From Paenibacillaceae bacterium (lineage in GTDB: Bacteria; Bacillota; Bacilli; Paenibacillales; NBRC-103111), in assembly GCA_029256185.1 (NCBI GenBank), contig JAQSYI010000034.1, positions 1 through 64,000 on the forward strand: DNA of 64,000 nucleotides, in the 5' to 3' direction. Under the pieces are notes generated by a model, which worked only from the letters and a program-made list of their open reading frames with translations, did not search any database and was not told where the DNA came from. This document shows positions 35,087 to 45,013 of the stretch, in pieces. Both the position numbers and the translations under genes were made by a program. Every line of letters begins with the position of its first letter. Within the stretch, counting starts at the first letter, position 1.

Positions 35087-36106
35087 TCAGCCGTGGATTT
35101 TTAGAAACTCACTCATTCTTTGGCTTATCCTGCTCTCGTTGCATACAGCATTCTTCTGCAGCTTCAACAATTCATTTGCAAGCCCTGCCTTAAGCGGCAT
35201 GAAATCCGTCTGCTTTAGTCCGCTGACTTGAAGGATCTTCGAATTATCTATTATCCTGTCGAACAGTCTGTCGTAGCATAGCTGATACCTGGCCCCGGCC
35301 ACCTGTGCCGGACCAAACAAATCCAGATAGGTTTGGGTGTTAACAGCGATATATTCAAGGCCGATTATTTCCTTGTAAAATTGCGCAACCTCTCCCCAAG
35401 TGTGATGCTCGGAGGAGGAAACGGTATAGGCTTCCTTGAATGTGGCGGGATTGAGAACAAGACGGGACAGCATCCTGGCTACATCTCCCGCCCAGCTCAT
35501 TGTGGCTTGGACGGAGAGCGCCTCCTTGGGCAGGAGAACCGGAAGATTGTTATGCGCTCTGTACAGGAGAGTATCCACCTCAAGCGTCACCAGCTGATAC
35601 CTGAATTTGGAGTAAGTAACCGCCGGGCGGACGATGGTCCAGTTAGGAAGCCCGGAGTCTCTCAGTATATCCTCCTGCTGTGCCTTATACAGCGAATAAT
35701 CTTCAGTCGCAAGAAAAGCCCGGTCCTCGGACACGTCAAGCAGCCGCGCCGAATCCTCCTTTAAGGGAATGCTGTGGGCATAGACTCTATAGCTGGACAA
35801 ATAAAGATAATGACCGGTATTGGCAAGCATCATCTTGTATCTGTTTGAGAACTCCTCTGTTGAATAAATCATAAAGTCGACGATGGCATCGTACTTGTTG
35901 CGCATCCACTCACTCAGGCTCGAATCGTCCTTGGCATTGGCTTGAATATAGGTGATGTCTCCGTCCTTACTTTCAATCACATGAATCGCATCCAGTGAAA
36001 CCACGTCAACCTTATACCCCATAGCCGCAAGCTCCGGCACCAAGTACACGCCCATGGCGCCCGTACCGCCAAGAACCAATATCCTCTTGCCGTTCCCGTT
36101 CTGCAT
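35087..36106 (-). CDS. NAD-dependent epimerase/dehydratase family protein
   Basis: A 339-residue extended SDR. The NAD motif is LVLGGTGAMG near residue 10, with a Tyr-Arg-Val-Tyr region (LSSYRVYA) where the catalytic Ser/Tyr lie and YSLYKAQQE carrying the YxxxK. It follows the quinone reductase gene almost directly, so the two are co-transcribed. It could act on a nucleotide sugar or a small carbonyl substrate. Together with the DHQase-like protein it suggests a cyclic polyol or quinate-like substrate, but that is speculation. Confidence 0.8.
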   Translation of the reverse strand: MQNGNGKRILVLGGTGAMGVYLVPELAAMGYKVDVVSLDAIHVIESKDGDITYIQANAKDDSSLSEWMRNKYDAIVDFMIYSTEEFSNRYKMMLANTGHYLYLSSYRVYAHSIPLKEDSARLLDVSEDRAFLATEDYSLYKAQQEDILRDSGLPNWTIVRPAVTYSKFRYQLVTLEVDTLLYRAHNNLPVLLPKEALSVQATMSWAGDVARMLSRLVLNPATFKEAYTVSSSEHHTWGEVAQFYKEIIGLEYIAVNTQTYLDLFGPAQVAGARYQLCYDRLFDRIIDNSKILQVSGLKQTDFMPLKAGLANELLKLQKNAVCNESRISQRMSEFLKIHG

Positions 36107-36108
36107 GG

Positions 36109-37098
36109 TCAGTCCCCCCTCACCATCAATACAACTTTTCCGATACTTTCACCGCGTTCCAGCAATCCGTGCGCCGCTTCCGCTTCGGTAATGGGCAATG
36201 TCTTGTAGATGGTGGGCCTCACCTCTCCCGATTCTACCCTGGGCCAGACCTCTTCTACCAGCTTGGACAAAATCCGCGCCTTCACCTCCGGCGGCTTGCT
36301 CCTGAGCGTGCTTCCGATCAAACGGATATTTTTCATATACATGGTACGCATATTGACAGGCGATAGATCCCCGGCCAGCGTCGCAATCATGATCCAGCGG
36401 CAGCCGAACGCAACATAAGGGAAGCATTCGCCGACCCATTCGCTTCCGAGACAGTCTATAGCGATATTCAGAGGATGCCCGTTCTCTTCCTCCCGTTTTA
36501 ACACCTCCACTATGCTCTCCCCGGCAGTATCCACCACCACATCCGCCTGCAAATGCGCAATGGATGCAGCCGTTTCACTCCCCCTGACACTGGTGATCAC
36601 CCGAAGCCCGAAGGCCTTCGCCATCGGAATGATCACGCTTGCCAGACCGCTTGCTCCTGCATGCATAAGCAGGGTATCACCTGATTTCGCACCGCCCTCC
36701 ATAAACAAATTCAAATATGCGGTTGCAAAAGCTTCCGGCACCGCCGCCGCTTCCACCATCGATAAGCCCTTGGGGACAGGCATAAGCATGGAATGATGAA
36801 CGGCGGCATATTCGGCATATCCTCCGCCTCCAAGCAGGGCACAGACAGGATCGCCTATCCGCCAATTTCCATCCGTCCTCGCGGCAGGGGATAACTCCCG
36901 GATAACGCCTGCAATTTCCAACCCCGGCCACTCCGGACAGCCGGGCGGCGGCGGATAGTTCCCTGCCCGCTGCATGAGGTCCGCACGGTTAAGTGCGGCG
37001 GCATGAATTTCAACCAGGACCTCTCCGTCAGCCAGGACCGGATCAGGCACTTCGGACCACAGCAGATCCTTGTTTGCTGCAATCATTACGGCTTTCAT
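36109..37098 (-). CDS. Zinc-free MDR oxidoreductase, NADPH:quinone reductase (PIG3) type
   Basis: A 329-residue medium-chain dehydrogenase/reductase. The N-terminal GroES-like domain has NRADLMQRAGNYPPPPG, typical of the PIG3/quinone oxidoreductase branch without catalytic zinc. The nucleotide loop is MHAGASGLAS, where the classical form is GGxSGVG. It is the first gene of the leftward operon 37098-34249 and is divergent from an AraC regulator that probably controls it. Confidence 0.85.
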   Translation of the reverse strand: MKAVMIAANKDLLWSEVPDPVLADGEVLVEIHAAALNRADLMQRAGNYPPPPGCPEWPGLEIAGVIRELSPAARTDGNWRIGDPVCALLGGGGYAEYAAVHHSMLMPVPKGLSMVEAAAVPEAFATAYLNLFMEGGAKSGDTLLMHAGASGLASVIIPMAKAFGLRVITSVRGSETAASIAHLQADVVVDTAGESIVEVLKREEENGHPLNIAIDCLGSEWVGECFPYVAFGCRWIMIATLAGDLSPVNMRTMYMKNIRLIGSTLRSKPPEVKARILSKLVEEVWPRVESGEVRPTIYKTLPITEAEAAHGLLERGESIGKVVLMVRGD

Positions 37099-37224
37099 GG
37101 GCCAGCCTCCTCGTATATGTCGATCATCAGTTACCCTTAAATTCTAGTCCATTGAGTTTTCCAAAAAAATATGACATACTACTGAAAAAGAATCCTATCC
37201 TCCTGGGAGGGAGCATAAAATCTG

Positions 37225-38040
37225 ATGTTTTCTTATGATGTGCATGCTTTATCCTCTCTTTGTTATTTCAATCCAGTCTCCTATCACTTTTCTCAGGACC
37301 ACACCTGTGACTTTAGCGTACTACCTCGCCCTTTTTCCAGCATGGCTTTGATGCTGGACGGAGAGGGCTTCTTGGAATCCGCTTTTGACAAAGTGCCTAT
37401 TCAGATTCATAAGGGCGATTTGCTCTTTATTCCGGTTGGTCAAAGGTACATTTCCTCATGGCGGGGAAGCCCCAACATTTCCTATTTGACTGTCCATTTT
37501 AATTTCAAGCAGGCCGGTGCAGGCTTTTCTCCGTCCCATTTTAGAATGCAGAAGGTTTCGGCGTTGGACTTTAATCTGCTTTCAGACGATTTTGAATACA
37601 TCTGTCAGCATCGCTTGAGCGAAAGAAAGGAGACTCTTGCTGTACTGAGCAAATTTTACGCTGCCTATTACAGCGTGCTTCCCCAATTGGTGCCTGCAGT
37701 AATGCCCGTTGCGCGAAGCAGCACCGTTCAGAATGCAATCGAGTACATCGACGCTCATTACACCAGCAATTTCAAGGTAGAAGCCTTGGCGGAACGATGC
37801 TATCTAAGCGAGTCAAGGTTCTTCTATATTTTCAAAAAGGAAACAGGGCTAAGTCCTATCGAATATAAAAATCATATCCGGATCAACCGGGCCATCCAAT
37901 TGCTGGAGATTGATGCCAGGAAAATCGAGGACATTGCCGCAGAATTAGGGTTTTCCAATACGGCCCATTTCCGGCGCATATTCAAAAATGTGACCGGCAA
38001 GAATCCGAAGGAGTATCAGCAAGGTTTGTACCACTTATAA
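37225..38040 (+). CDS. AraC-family transcriptional regulator
   Basis: 271 residues: an N-terminal cupin-like sensing domain (about 1-150) and a C-terminal double HTH (VEALAERCYLSESRFFYIFKKE, then IEDIAAELGFSNTAHFRRIFK). It is divergent from the quinone reductase/epimerase/DHQase-like operon, with 126 bases between them, and is its likely activator. Ligand unknown. Confidence 0.85.
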   Translation: MFSYDVHALSSLCYFNPVSYHFSQDHTCDFSVLPRPFSSMALMLDGEGFLESAFDKVPIQIHKGDLLFIPVGQRYISSWRGSPNISYLTVHFNFKQAGAGFSPSHFRMQKVSALDFNLLSDDFEYICQHRLSERKETLAVLSKFYAAYYSVLPQLVPAVMPVARSSTVQNAIEYIDAHYTSNFKVEALAERCYLSESRFFYIFKKETGLSPIEYKNHIRINRAIQLLEIDARKIEDIAAELGFSNTAHFRRIFKNVTGKNPKEYQQGLYHL

Positions 38041-38244
38041 AGAGCACTCCCCCCATCGTTCCCGCCTGTGGGCCAAGCATTCGCGGCTTCGCAGCTATGC
38101 CCGGCTTCTGCTGTTGCTATAGGCGCAAAGATGAGCCTCCGCTCCCCGCAACTCTTTCTCGCACCATTCCCGGTTCAGCCTCAATTGTCCATTCTCCCGC
38201 AGACACATCGACATCCCCCGCCCGAAGAGGTACAATGAAGGGAT

Positions 38245-38373
38245 GACGCATCTAAGCTGATGCTTACGATGCCAGTTTTTCGCCAATGCCGGTAGTTCCG
38301 GCAACGAACTCAAAACTAAGCCTATGCTTACGATGCCAGTTTTCGCTTGCACAAAAACTTTTAGGAGGTACTT
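38245..38373 (+). repeat. Leader tandem repeat next to a ribosome binding site (GNAT gene)
   Basis: Two units containing ATGCTTACGATGCCAGTTTT (near 38260 and 38324) precede the perfect AGGAGG of the GNAT gene by a few bases. The same core occurs before the genes at 50707, 52804 and 63011, always in the gene's orientation. Bases 38041-38244 upstream hold no convincing gene. Confidence 0.7.
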
Positions 38374-38883
38374 ATGGACGATGAAGAAGCATCCCCCTCC
38401 TTTCATATCGTTCCTATGAATATCAGGCACTGCCAGGACATCTGCACCTGGACCTATGAGCCCCCTTATGACATCTATCAATGGAGCTCCTGGGCGCAGA
38501 TGGAAGAGACAGCGGAGGAATTCGGCGACAGGGAAATCCGGGAGACCCAATACGTTTCCGTGCTGGATCGGGAAGGCGGCCTGCTGATCGGCTATGCCCA
38601 GTTATTTCCGCTGCTCGGTGTGACCCGGATCGGTCTGGGAATGCGGCCGGAGCTGTGCGGGCATGGAATGGGGCCTGCTTTTGTGAGGTTTATTGCCGAG
38701 GAGGCCAGGAGGCGGCAGCCCAAGGATGAGATTGACCTGGAGGTGCTCACCTGGAACGTCCGTGCGCTCAAAGCCTATACCAAGGCGGGCTTCGTAGTGA
38801 CCGACAGCTATGAGCGTCCTACGCCAAAGGGGCCGATGAAATTTTATTGTATGGTTTATGAGCCGCCTGTTAGCCGTACATAA
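38374..38883 (+). CDS. GNAT-family N-acetyltransferase
   Basis: A 169-residue acetyltransferase. The acetyl-CoA loop lies in MRPELCGHGMGPAFV, and LTWNVRALKAYTKAGF is the typical final helix and strand. The start is fixed by AGGAGG eight bases upstream. The leader consists of the dispersed tandem repeat described above. Substrate unknown; neighbours give no clue. Confidence 0.85.
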   Translation: MDDEEASPSFHIVPMNIRHCQDICTWTYEPPYDIYQWSSWAQMEETAEEFGDREIRETQYVSVLDREGGLLIGYAQLFPLLGVTRIGLGMRPELCGHGMGPAFVRFIAEEARRRQPKDEIDLEVLTWNVRALKAYTKAGFVVTDSYERPTPKGPMKFYCMVYEPPVSRT

Positions 38884-38954
38884 CGCATAAAGGCGCTGCA
38901 ACAGACGGATGAAGCAGAGCCCTTACACCCGGATCATGTTATTCCAAAGGAAGC

Positions 38955-38984
38955 TTGATTTGAAATAGATGGAAGCGGTACTAT
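38955..38984 (+). promoter_or_regulatory. Promoter of the SWIM/Snf2 operon
   Basis: TTGATT (38955-38960) and TACTAT (38979-38984) are separated by 18 bases, 30-40 bases before the first start codon. Confidence 0.45.
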
Positions 38985-39021
38985 TGAGGAATAGGCTTTT
39001 GGCCGAAGTGAGGTGAATCCA

Positions 39022-40626
39022 TTGCTTAAGATCAAGCTGCCCAAAAACCGGATCGAATTTTTGGCTGCCGGGGCGGAAAAACGCATGAAGCTGGCCGTGC
39101 TGGAACGGGGCTGGGAATATTACCACAGAGGATTGGTGGATAACGTCAATCTGGTGCAAGGCTACATTCTCCAAGCCGATGTCCGCGGCAAGGAAATCTT
39201 CCAGGTCCGCCTTGATTTGGAGCAGTTCGAGCGAAGCGAATGCACCTGCGGCTTCGAGGGATATTGCAAGCATATGGCTGCGCTTATCTTCAGCGCCTAT
39301 TCCGCCCATGGCCGCCCGGAGCTATTGCTGATGCAGCTGAAGCAATCGATTGTTGCCAGAAGAAAAGCCAAGCTGGGAGTCAAGACGGACAAAGCTCCGG
39401 ATACAGCCGCGGCCGCCCTGCTGCCCGAGCTTCCTCCCAAGGAATGGGCCCGGTTCTTCGAGCAGCGCTTCCACGGGTATTCCCTGTCCAACCAGCATTC
39501 CGTGGAGCAGTTCCACCAAGCCGTATGGGATACCTTGGGGGACACGGCAAGTGCTTGGCCCGGGCCTCTTCAGGCTCTCTACCGGCTGCATGTCACCTTG
39601 TACATTCTGGGGAAGATCGACCAGTTTCATACGGATAACCAGTCTTCCTACTTATCCTTCTATATAGAGAACGGCTGCAAAATCGTCGCAGGCCACTGCT
39701 GGGATAAGCTTCGCGAGCTTGCAATGGAAAAACCCGTCCTGCAGGAAGCGGCATCCGCATTCCCCAAGCATTGGAGGGAAACGCTGGATTCGGTAGGAGC
39801 CACCGTTACCCGGCACCGCACAGGACCGGTGCTGTGGCTCGATGTGTACCGCTTCTTATGGTGGGGAATCTTCTACGGAGCGGGGGCGAACGCTGCCGAG
39901 ACGGCGGACAGAGAGCTCCGCCGCCTCAAACAGTTGGCGGAACAACAGACCTCTCCCCGGGCCAAAGAAGGGGTGCTGCTGGCTCTGGCCCAATTCGATG
40001 TTCTGGAGAACCGGGACCAGGAGGCCATGCAGCGGCTGGGGGAGCTTGCCACCAAGCATTTCTCGGATTTCTACGTGCTCTTGGACCGGCTGGCCGGTGA
40101 CGGGCAATGGGAGCGCATGCTCTCCTGGCTGCGCTGGCTGTTGCCGCTGTTGGCCAAGGCCAAGCAGGAGGAGTTCAATACGGGCTGCGCCTACTGGGTG
40201 GAAGCGGTCAAGCATCAGCCTTCCGATGAGGAATGGATCAAGGTGATGCTGTCTCTGCTCCCCCGGAGCTATTACTATTACACGGATTACCTGATGCAGA
40301 CCCGCCGCTTCCGGCAATGGGTGGATCTTCAGCTGGCTACGGGAGTCACTCCGGCCAGCCTGTATACAGCGGAGCTGAAAACCGTGGAGTCCCATGATCC
40401 TTCCCTGCTATTGCCCCTGTTCCACCAATCCGTGGAGCGCGCGGTGGCAGAGAAGAACCGGGATTCCTACAAGCTGGCCATCCGGCATCTGAAGAAGCTG
40501 AACGCTCTATACCGGCAGCTGGGCAAAGTGGAAGCATGGAATGACTATATGGCGAGGCTTCACATCAAATATGCACGGCTGCGCGCTTTTAAGGAAGAGC
40601 TAGCGAAAGGACAGTGGACAGTATGA
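39022..40626 (+). CDS. SWIM zinc-finger protein (YwqB-like)
   Basis: About 534 residues. The SWIM motif C-x-C-x5-C-x-H (CTCGFEGYCKH) sits near residues 74-84 and is followed by a long helical region. SWIM proteins bind DNA or protein partners, and in Bacillus ywqB is paired with the Snf2-type ywqA, as here. GAGGTGA at 39009-39015 lies five bases before TTG 39022, which I prefer; GTG 39013 is inside that site. It overlaps the Snf2 gene by four bases. Confidence 0.85.
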   Translation: MLKIKLPKNRIEFLAAGAEKRMKLAVLERGWEYYHRGLVDNVNLVQGYILQADVRGKEIFQVRLDLEQFERSECTCGFEGYCKHMAALIFSAYSAHGRPELLLMQLKQSIVARRKAKLGVKTDKAPDTAAAALLPELPPKEWARFFEQRFHGYSLSNQHSVEQFHQAVWDTLGDTASAWPGPLQALYRLHVTLYILGKIDQFHTDNQSSYLSFYIENGCKIVAGHCWDKLRELAMEKPVLQEAASAFPKHWRETLDSVGATVTRHRTGPVLWLDVYRFLWWGIFYGAGANAAETADRELRRLKQLAEQQTSPRAKEGVLLALAQFDVLENRDQEAMQRLGELATKHFSDFYVLLDRLAGDGQWERMLSWLRWLLPLLAKAKQEEFNTGCAYWVEAVKHQPSDEEWIKVMLSLLPRSYYYYTDYLMQTRRFRQWVDLQLATGVTPASLYTAELKTVESHDPSLLLPLFHQSVERAVAEKNRDSYKLAIRHLKKLNALYRQLGKVEAWNDYMARLHIKYARLRAFKEELAKGQWTV

Positions 40627-43526
40627 TTGCCTCAGGACCTTATACGGTTCACGCCTCCTGGATGGCCGGCGGCTCCCTCTTCCTCTGGGGAACGCGCAAG
40701 CAAGGCGGTTCAGTGGATTGCACCGAGCTTAAATATCTGTTGTTCGCCTGGCATTCACCCAGCTTCTACGGCACCTTTATTGAAACCATGGAATACAGCT
40801 CCCGGGAAGGTCTGGTCCTTCCTGCCGAGGAAGCGCTCCATTACTTCTGCGATACGGCGGAATTGCAGCATGCTTCGCTGGAATGGGCTCCGGAGACGGC
40901 GCCGCTGAAGAATGCGGCGGCCTCCATCCGGGAGTCGCTCTCCGCCGGGCGGGTGATGCCTGACTATGACAAGTGGCGGCAAGGGTCCATCGGCTGGAAG
41001 CTGCAGTTGCCCGAAGAGCTGCGCGGCCTGGAATCTCCCCTCCTGAAGGCATGGGCCGACTCTCTGATAGAAGCGGAGGTGCGCCGGCGCCCTGAGCTCA
41101 AGGAAGCGTTGAGCCGGTTATCCGAGAGCGTCCCCCGTATCTCCAGAGGTGATCTTTCCACCGACCTGTGGCTGGATGAAGAGGATTGGCTGGTTTCCAT
41201 CGGCTGGAAGCCGGATACCACCCCCTTCCGCACCTGCCTCCAACTGGCGGAGCCCGAGGAGGGACGCCCCTGGCGGCTGCAGATTGTACTGCAGGACCGC
41301 CAGCAGCCGGATACTCTCGTGGCTTGCGACAATGCGGGCACACCCCTGCCGGGAGAACGGATACCGGAGTCCTGGCAGGATGACGCCCACCGGGCCTCAA
41401 GGGATGTGGAGCGCTGGCTCCACATCCTGCCCGGATTGCGGGATCCGAACAACGCGGAATGGCTGCGCCAGGAGCTGACATATGACGAAGCTTGGGAATT
41501 TCTGGCCCAGGGCAGTCTCCGGTTGGTGGAGGCGGGCAGCTCTGTCTTTTTGCCCGCCTGGTGGGAACGGCTCCGGCGCACCCGGCCCAAGCTCAGGGCT
41601 AAGCTGCGTTCTTCGGTGGGTTCGTCCGGCGCTTCCAGCTTCGGCTTGTCCCAGCTGATGGAATTCGACTGGCGGCTGGCCGTGGGCGACATGGAGCTGA
41701 CCGAGGAAGAATTCCGCATCCTCATCGAGGAGAAGCGCCGGCTGGTCCGTTTCCGCGGACGCTGGATTCAACTGGATCCGAAGCAGCTGGAATCCATCGA
41801 GCAGGCGATGAAGCAGGTGAAGAAACGCAAGGGATTATCCTTCCGCGATGTACTGGAGCTGCATCTCATGGAGGATGCGGAGCTGTCCGCCGAGGACAAC
41901 GGATATACCGGCGAAGACAACCTGGACCTGAAGCTGGAGGTGGAGTTGAACGACCATCTGCGCAGTCTCATTGAACAGTTGAAGGAGCATAAGGGCATTC
42001 CCATGCAGAGTGCTCCCCCCGACTTCCAAGGCACCCTCCGTCCCTATCAATCCGAAGGGGTGTCCTGGCTGTTGTTCCTGCGTCAGTTCGGACTTGGCGG
42101 CTGTCTGGCCGACGATATGGGACTTGGCAAGACCATCCAGTGGATCTCCTACCTGCTCGCAGTCAAGCAGCAGGAATCAGCGGCAGGGGCAGCGAGCACC
42201 ACACAGGAGTCAGAGCCCCTTCCCCCCAGCCTGCTCATCTGCCCGACCTCTGTGCTGGGCAATTGGCAGAAGGAACTGCAGAGATTTGCACCTGCGCTGA
42301 AGGTTTTGCTCCATTACGGTCCTTCGCGGCTCAAGGGGGAGGAATTCAAGAAGGCTGCAGAGGCGGCAGATCTTGTGCTATCCTCCTACACCCTGGCCCA
42401 CCTGGATGAGAAGGATCTGGGCAATGTCTACTGGAGTTCAATCTGCCTGGATGAGGCCCAGAACATCAAGAATGCGTATACCAAACAATCCGGCGCGGTC
42501 CGCCGCCTGGACGGCTTCCACCGGATTGCCATGACCGGAACGCCGATTGAGAACAGGCTGACCGAGCTGTGGTCCATCTTCGATTTCCTGAATCCCGGCT
42601 ACTTCGGCTCCTTGCGGGAATTCAACCAGCGGTTCGTCCAGCCGATTGAGCGGCTGCAGGACCCGGCACTGATCGGTCAGGTGCAGCGGATGATCCGCCC
42701 TTTCCTGCTGCGGAGGCTGAAGAAGGACCCGGCAATCCAGCTGGATCTTCCCGACAAGGACGAGAGCAAGGTATTCGTCTCCCTGAAGGCCGAGCAGGCT
42801 TCCTTATATGAGAACTATATCCGTGACCTGTTCGAGCGTCTGGACCAGCTTGGCCCCATGGAACGGCGCGGCTTGATTCTGGCGGCGTTGACCCGGTTGA
42901 AGCAGATCTGCAATCATCCCGAGCTGCTGCATAAGGAGCGGAGGGGCGGAAGCATCCAGTGGAGAGAACGCTCCAACAAGCTGGAACGGCTGCTCGATAT
43001 GGTGGTGGAGCTGCGCCAGGAAGGGGACCGTTGCCTGATCTTTACCCAATTCGTGGAGACAGGCTACATGCTCCAGACCGTGCTGCAAAAGGAACTGGGA
43101 GAAGAGATTCCTTTCCTGCACGGAGGCACCCCCAAGAATACCCGGGACGAGATGGTAGCCCGCTTTCAAGATGAAAGCCTGCCGGAAACGGAGAGAAACG
43201 GCGTGTTCCTCCTCTCGCTTAAAGCAGGCGGCATCGGGCTTAATCTGACGGCGGCCAACCATGTCTTTCATTTTGACCGGTGGTGGAATCCGGCCGTGGA
43301 GAATCAGGCCACAGACCGGGCTTACCGGATTGGCCAGAACCGTCATGTGCAGGTGCATAAATTCGTTACCTTGGGAACGCTGGAGGAACGGATTGATGAT
43401 ATGATCGAGCGCAAGCAGGATCTGAGCCGCCAGATTGTCGGCGGCGGTGAAGGCTGGATTACAGAGTTGTCCACGGATGACCTGAAGGAACTGTTCACCC
43501 TGCGCCGCGAGTGGATCAATGTATGA
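40623..43526 (+). CDS. Snf2/Rad54-family DNA-dependent ATPase (YwqA-like)
   Basis: A 967-residue helicase-like ATPase. The N-terminal 430 residues form an accessory region. The motor follows: DDMGLGKT (Walker A, about 497-504), motif II LDEAQNIK (about 609), motif III MTGTPIEN, and the C-terminal half with FLHGGTPKNTRDEMV, SLKAGGIGLNLT and DRAYRIGQ. It translocates on duplex DNA and remodels protein-DNA complexes. I prefer ATG 40623, which overlaps the previous stop in ATGA; GTG 40614 is too close to AAAGGA. Its end overlaps the convergent EAL gene by 11 bases. Confidence 0.9.
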   Translation: MIASGPYTVHASWMAGGSLFLWGTRKQGGSVDCTELKYLLFAWHSPSFYGTFIETMEYSSREGLVLPAEEALHYFCDTAELQHASLEWAPETAPLKNAAASIRESLSAGRVMPDYDKWRQGSIGWKLQLPEELRGLESPLLKAWADSLIEAEVRRRPELKEALSRLSESVPRISRGDLSTDLWLDEEDWLVSIGWKPDTTPFRTCLQLAEPEEGRPWRLQIVLQDRQQPDTLVACDNAGTPLPGERIPESWQDDAHRASRDVERWLHILPGLRDPNNAEWLRQELTYDEAWEFLAQGSLRLVEAGSSVFLPAWWERLRRTRPKLRAKLRSSVGSSGASSFGLSQLMEFDWRLAVGDMELTEEEFRILIEEKRRLVRFRGRWIQLDPKQLESIEQAMKQVKKRKGLSFRDVLELHLMEDAELSAEDNGYTGEDNLDLKLEVELNDHLRSLIEQLKEHKGIPMQSAPPDFQGTLRPYQSEGVSWLLFLRQFGLGGCLADDMGLGKTIQWISYLLAVKQQESAAGAASTTQESEPLPPSLLICPTSVLGNWQKELQRFAPALKVLLHYGPSRLKGEEFKKAAEAADLVLSSYTLAHLDEKDLGNVYWSSICLDEAQNIKNAYTKQSGAVRRLDGFHRIAMTGTPIENRLTELWSIFDFLNPGYFGSLREFNQRFVQPIERLQDPALIGQVQRMIRPFLLRRLKKDPAIQLDLPDKDESKVFVSLKAEQASLYENYIRDLFERLDQLGPMERRGLILAALTRLKQICNHPELLHKERRGGSIQWRERSNKLERLLDMVVELRQEGDRCLIFTQFVETGYMLQTVLQKELGEEIPFLHGGTPKNTRDEMVARFQDESLPETERNGVFLLSLKAGGIGLNLTAANHVFHFDRWWNPAVENQATDRAYRIGQNRHVQVHKFVTLGTLEERIDDMIERKQDLSRQIVGGGEGWITELSTDDLKELFTLRREWINV

Positions 43527-44709
43527 GGAGATCAATAAACAGGTACGTATCTACCGCTACCGGGCAGGAGAAGGTCTGCACTTGTTTGGCGGTGTCCAGG
43601 TCGGTGTATGCTTGCGACAGCATGCCCGACCTTTGTTTTTGCATATGTACTATGGTGGGTATGAAGTAAGGCCTCCACAACCAGTTGGAGCCGCGGAAGG
43701 TGACATCCTTGCGCCACACCCCATCCCCGTTCCGCTCGAAGCTGGCGGAAATCTGCACGCCGTCGCCTCTGCATAATTGCACCCTCAGACCGTTGCCGGG
43801 AACCTCATGCAGCAGCCCCTCCACCAGAATATCCGGCTCCCGCACCTCCTCCATTCCGGAGAGTTTTTCGGCCAGCTCCATCAGCCGCCGCTCCGCGGAG
43901 GTCAGCTTCTGATAGGTGGCGTAGGTATTGCGCCCGTAACGCTCAAGCTCGCTGCCCAGCAGCTCCGAATAGCAGTTGGGATGCTGGAAGTCGGCCCTCG
44001 CTTCCGAGAACAGGAACCCCTGGACATAACGGGCGCCGGCGGACATGGCGTTGGTCAGGTCCGTCACATTCTCCACGCCCTCCACCAGCAGGGATCCCCC
44101 CATCTGCTCGGCAATAATGGAGAAGGAGCGCAGCAATGCCTTATATCCGTCATGGGTGGCGCTCTTCTTCAGTATCTTCAGATCCATCTTGATGATGTCC
44201 GGCTGGAACGTGGCAATACGGTCGAGACTGGAGAAGCCGCTGCCGACATCGTCAACGGCAATCAGACAGCCGTAGCGGCGGTAGATATCGATGATTTCCC
44301 GCAGCTCGTTGAGCTTGCCGTTGAAGGATTCCTCCGTAATCTCCACTACAAGCTGATTTCCGGGCAGGCCATGGCGCTCCAGCATCTGCAGGGTAGGCAG
44401 CGTCCGCGTTTGCTGGAACATCCGGTAAATCCACCCCGGCTTCAGATTGACGAACAGCAGCCCGTTATAACTTTCGTTCGCCATTTTCTCGAAGGCCAAT
44501 CCCCTCAGCTTCCGGTCCAGAGCAATTTGCAGCCCTTCCGGGATGGCGGTATTATGAAAAAAAGACCCCAAGCTGCGGACTTCATCTTGCAGAAGCTCCC
44601 GCCCCAAGGCCTCATATCCGATGATCGACTTCGTTTGCAGCGATAAGATAGGTTGAAAAAAGGGACGCACCTGTCCTCCAGGCAGTGAATAAGCTGGTGT
44701 GTCCATCAT
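43516..44709 (-). CDS. EAL-domain protein, YkuI-like
   Basis: About 397 residues. The EAL domain has the key pieces GYEALGR, LFVNLKPG, VEITEES, AVDDVGSGFSS, IIKMDLKIL and LVEGVEN, so cyclic-di-GMP binding and probably hydrolysis residues are kept. The C-terminal 140 residues match the layout of Bacillus YkuI with its PAS-like C-terminal domain. There are no membrane segments. I place the start at ATG 44709 after AAAGGGG; the frame is open to an ATG at 44811. It is divergent from a GGDEF gene. Confidence 0.85.
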   Translation of the reverse strand: MMDTPAYSLPGGQVRPFFQPILSLQTKSIIGYEALGRELLQDEVRSLGSFFHNTAIPEGLQIALDRKLRGLAFEKMANESYNGLLFVNLKPGWIYRMFQQTRTLPTLQMLERHGLPGNQLVVEITEESFNGKLNELREIIDIYRRYGCLIAVDDVGSGFSSLDRIATFQPDIIKMDLKILKKSATHDGYKALLRSFSIIAEQMGGSLLVEGVENVTDLTNAMSAGARYVQGFLFSEARADFQHPNCYSELLGSELERYGRNTYATYQKLTSAERRLMELAEKLSGMEEVREPDILVEGLLHEVPGNGLRVQLCRGDGVQISASFERNGDGVWRKDVTFRGSNWLWRPYFIPTIVHMQKQRSGMLSQAYTDLDTAKQVQTFSCPVAVDTYLFIDLLIH

Positions 44710-45013
44710 CTTGCGTTCGCCCCTTTGTGATATACAAGTGTCCCTAAATATAACAAATGCCATGGATGTATTGTACAACAAACCTCTCATAGGCGCAATA
44801 AACCGGAACATTATATGTCAGGTATGTGTCACCTATTTATGGAGTTTTTTGTCGATTTATTTTCATTTTCACTTGAGTTGTTAAAAATATAATTAAATTC
44901 GACATTTTTTAACATTATTTCATGCCTGGTTACTTTATAATGAAGTATTATAGACAATACAGACCGGGTCTTTAGTTCCATATGATGGTGACGGTCCGAC
45001 CAAAGCATGGTGG

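Noticed and set aside
38095..38214. Small minus-strand frame ending in an Arg/Ser-rich peptide
   Set aside because: No convincing ribosome binding site, and most of the longer frame lies opposite the repeat array and GNAT gene.
39022..43526. Snf2 plus partner gene as a phage-defence system
   Set aside because: The pair matches the housekeeping YwqB/YwqA arrangement; no methylase, nuclease or PLD-type gene accompanies it.
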